Positions 62,128 through 64,000 of a stretch of DNA of 64,000 nt are shown in pieces. Source of the DNA: CAZLMW01 sp964560875 (GTDB taxonomy: Bacteria > Myxococcota_A > UBA9042); the NCBI GenBank assembly GCA_964560875.1, contig CAZLMW010000001.1:124001-188000 (forward strand). The letters are read 5' to 3'. The position numbers and the translations under genes were made by a program. Within the stretch, counting starts at the first letter, position 1; each line of letters begins with the position of its first letter. Under the pieces are notes generated by a model. The model was not told the DNA's origin and searched no databases. It was given only the letters and a program-made list of their open reading frames with translations.

Positions 62128-63095
62128 CCGGCGTCCTCGGCCGCGCCCGCGGGCTTGTCTTTGAGAACCTCAACCTCAAGGTCCTGTCGGTGCTGCTCGC
62201 CGTCCTGATTTTCTTGGTCGTGCGGCGCGACAACGTGCGGGAATTCGCGATCGATGTGCCGCTCGGCCTCGCAAATACGCCCGCGGGATGGGTCTTCGTC
62301 GGCGAGATGCCCGAGCAGCTCCAGGTACGTGTCCGCGGCCGTTGGAGCGGTATCCGTGACCTGATGACCGAGCGCGGCCGCAAGATCGTCGCCGATCTGC
62401 GCGACTACCGAGACGGCGAGCGGCTCCCGTTCGACCACCGAATCATCCAGCAACAGCTCGCGGTTGCGGGCGTCGAGGTGCTCTCAGTCCGACCGTCGGC
62501 GCTCGATGTTCGGCTGGAGCGGGTGGCACGCAAGCGGGTGCCCGTGCAGGTGTCGACGACGGGCGAGCCCATGTACGGTTTTCAGGTCGGTGCGCGAGGA
62601 CTCAAAGTCTCTCCGCGAACAGTCGAAGTGTCGGGCCCGGCCAGCCAGGTTCGACGCGTCAGTCACGTGCGAGCGGTACCCGTCGACCTGACCGGAGCGG
62701 ATACCGATCTTCGCGTTCAGTCGGCGTTGCTCGGCGTCGCAGGACGTCACGTGAAGCTCAGCGTCGAAGAGGTCACCGTCGCTGTGAAGCTCGTGGAGCG
62801 CGAGATCAAGCGCACCCTGCCGCCGCGCGCAATCGTTGTGAGGGGCTGTCCCGAGCGCCGCCGCTGCATCCTCGAGCCTTCCGACGCGAAGGTGACAGTC
62901 CGCGGCCTTGTTCGGTCGGTCAACGCGTTCCTCGACAAGCTGCCGGACAACCTGGTCTTCGCCGACGTCGGCCCGGCGATCGCGCGCAAAGAGCGTCGTA
63001 TTCGGCTGCTCACTCCCGCTGTGAAGGGGCTCCGCTTGCGGGTCGTGCCGGCGGTTGCAAAGTTCCAATTGCTGGGCGAGATTCCGGCGGAGTGA
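62124..63095 (+). CDS. ybbR: YbbR-domain regulator of the diadenylate cyclase
   Basis: YbbR/CdaR proteins sit in the membrane facing outward and modulate CdaA. The 323-residue product has one N-terminal membrane helix (NLKVLSVLLAVLIFLVV, about 13-29). About three YbbR-type beta-domains follow (for example VSPRTVEVSGPASQVRRV). The GTG start overlaps the cdaA stop. The glmM gene that follows in many bacteria is replaced here by an aspartate kinase gene. Confidence 0.9.
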   Translation: MTGVLGRARGLVFENLNLKVLSVLLAVLIFLVVRRDNVREFAIDVPLGLANTPAGWVFVGEMPEQLQVRVRGRWSGIRDLMTERGRKIVADLRDYRDGERLPFDHRIIQQQLAVAGVEVLSVRPSALDVRLERVARKRVPVQVSTTGEPMYGFQVGARGLKVSPRTVEVSGPASQVRRVSHVRAVPVDLTGADTDLRVQSALLGVAGRHVKLSVEEVTVAVKLVEREIKRTLPPRAIVVRGCPERRRCILEPSDAKVTVRGLVRSVNAFLDKLPDNLVFADVGPAIARKERRIRLLTPAVKGLRLRVVPAVAKFQLLGEIPAE

Positions 63096-63166
63096 ACGAC
63101 TGCGCCGCAGTTGACCGTGAAACAGCGAAATCCCCTCGGCCCTTCAACGTCCAGGTTCACACCATC

Positions 63167-64000
63167 GTGGCTACCATCGTCCAGAAATTCGGCGGCACTT
63201 CCGTCGGCACCATCGAACGAATCAAGGCTGTGGCGGCCCGCGCCGTGCGCACCAAACTCGCGGGCAATCGCGTGGTCGTCGTCGTCTCGGCGATGGCGGG
63301 TGAGACCAACCGGTTGCTCGGCCTCGCAGGCGAGATCAGCACCCACCCGCATCACCGCGAAATCGACGTGCTCATCAGCAGCGGCGAGCAAGTGTCCATC
63401 GGCCTCGTTGCCCTGGCCATCTGCGAGCTTGGCCACGAAGCACGCTCGTTTCTCGGCCACCAGGTGCGCATCACGACCGATGATTCACACGGGATGGCGC
63501 GCATCCAGGACATCGACGCCAGCGCGGTGCATGACGCGCTCGATGCGGGAAACATCGTCGTGGTCGCGGGATTCCAGGGCACCAACGCCGCCGGTCAAAT
63601 CACCACTTTGGGCCGGGGCGGCAGCGATCTGTCCGCTGTGGCCATGGCCGCGGCGCTCAAGGCCGATAGCTGCGAGATCTACACCGATGTCGACGGCATC
63701 TACACGACCGATCCCCGCATCTGCAGCGACGCCCGCAAGATCGAGCGGATCACGTTCCAGGAGATGCTCGAGCTTGCTTCCCTGGGCGCCAAGGTCCTGC
63801 AGACCCGTTCGGTCGAGTTCGCGATGAAATACGGCGTGCCGCTGCACGTGCGCTCGTCGTGGGAAGAGTCGGAAGGAAGCTGGGTCGTTCCCGAGGAGGA
63901 AGGCATGGAAGGCGCTGTTGTGACCGGCATCGCGTATGACCGAAAAATGGCCAAGATCACCGTGGACGCGGTGCCCGACAAACCGGGCATGGTGGGCGGG
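63167..64000 (+). CDS. lysC: Aspartate kinase, N-terminal part (runs off window end)
   Basis: Aspartokinase makes aspartyl phosphate, the first step to lysine, methionine and threonine. The 278 visible residues contain VQKFGGTSVGTIERI, VVSAMAGETNRLL, GEQVSIGLVA, TTLGRGGSDLSAVAMAAAL, YTDVDGIYTTDPRI and LASLGAKVLQTRSVEFA. The beginning of an ACT domain (ITVDAVPDKPGMVGG) marks the window edge. GTG 63167 is the family-typical start. A GTG at 63092, overlapping the ybbR stop, is in the same frame and would add 25 residues. Confidence 0.93.
   Translation, partial: MATIVQKFGGTSVGTIERIKAVAARAVRTKLAGNRVVVVVSAMAGETNRLLGLAGEISTHPHHREIDVLISSGEQVSIGLVALAICELGHEARSFLGHQVRITTDDSHGMARIQDIDASAVHDALDAGNIVVVAGFQGTNAAGQITTLGRGGSDLSAVAMAAALKADSCEIYTDVDGIYTTDPRICSDARKIERITFQEMLELASLGAKVLQTRSVEFAMKYGVPLHVRSSWEESEGSWVVPEEEGMEGAVVTGIAYDRKMAKITVDAVPDKPGMVGG

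Overview
This is a high-GC stretch (roughly two thirds G+C) of a bacterial chromosome. It most likely comes from the Myxococcota or a related former-deltaproteobacterial lineage. The evidence is sigma-54 with an FHA-type sigma-54 activator, many cysteine-rich lipoproteins, thrombospondin type 3 and lamin-tail-domain proteins, GTG/TTG starts, and dense packing with many 4-nt stop/start overlaps. A 100-N run at 46289-46388 shows that it is a draft scaffold. No rRNA, tRNA, insertion sequence or CRISPR array was seen. The taxonomic call is an inference from gene content.

Layout. 1-2.9 kb: the 3' part of a TgpA-like transglutaminase gene and a propeller-like lipoprotein. 3-5.4 kb (minus): nanoRNase-type DHH phosphoesterase, a BFD-like [2Fe-2S] mini-protein and an unknown helical-repeat protein, joined by overlapping stop/start codons. 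5.6-6.7 kb: ExbB/ExbD pair ending at a terminator shared with the next block. 6.8-10.8 kb (minus): dnaJ, rplY-pth and rpsF-rpsR-rplI. 11.2-17.8 kb: rpoN followed by a nitrogen-type phosphotransferase relay (ptsN, rapZ, ptsH, ptsI), then mepA and a YkgJ-type cysteine-cluster protein. 17.8-21 kb (minus): three exported proteins, including a four-heme cytochrome fused to an UshA-like domain. 21.3-28.6 kb: a natural RdgB-RsmB fusion, era, der, a WYL regulator and recN. 28.7-42.6 kb: large calcium-binding-repeat lipoproteins, a pentapeptide-repeat/kinase fusion, a histidine kinase, an FHA-GAF sigma-54 activator and TPR proteins. 42.6-44.5 kb (minus): a small unknown gene and an UshA-like gene interrupted by one in-frame TGA. 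44.7-50.7 kb: a polytopic membrane protein, a glutamate-cysteine ligase carrying a 21-bp coding tandem repeat around the assembly gap, and cell-envelope lipoproteins. 50.7-55.8 kb (minus): a methyltransferase gene and phoH-pgpH-ybeY. 56-64 kb: ssb, a small protein, tilS, ftsH, folP, cdaA, ybbR and the 5' part of an aspartate kinase gene.

The most important observation is at 43050-44483. Two open segments in the same minus-strand frame are separated by a single TGA at 44096-44094. Translating that TGA as selenocysteine gives one continuous 477-residue UshA-like protein with a Cys-Gly-Sec motif. A paralogue in this same window (18478-20118) has Cys-Gly-Cys at the aligned place. Immediately after the TGA there is a hairpin whose GGUC loop lies at the same distance from the UGA as in the E. 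coli fdhF SECIS, as I recall that element. A standard gene caller would split or truncate this gene.

Two other systems are spread over the window. A c-di-AMP synthase (cdaA with ybbR) and a PgpH-type c-di-AMP hydrolase imply cyclic di-AMP signalling. RpoN, the PTS-Ntr relay and the FHA/GAF activator imply sigma-54 control linked to nitrogen/carbon state and possibly to Ser/Thr phosphorylation.
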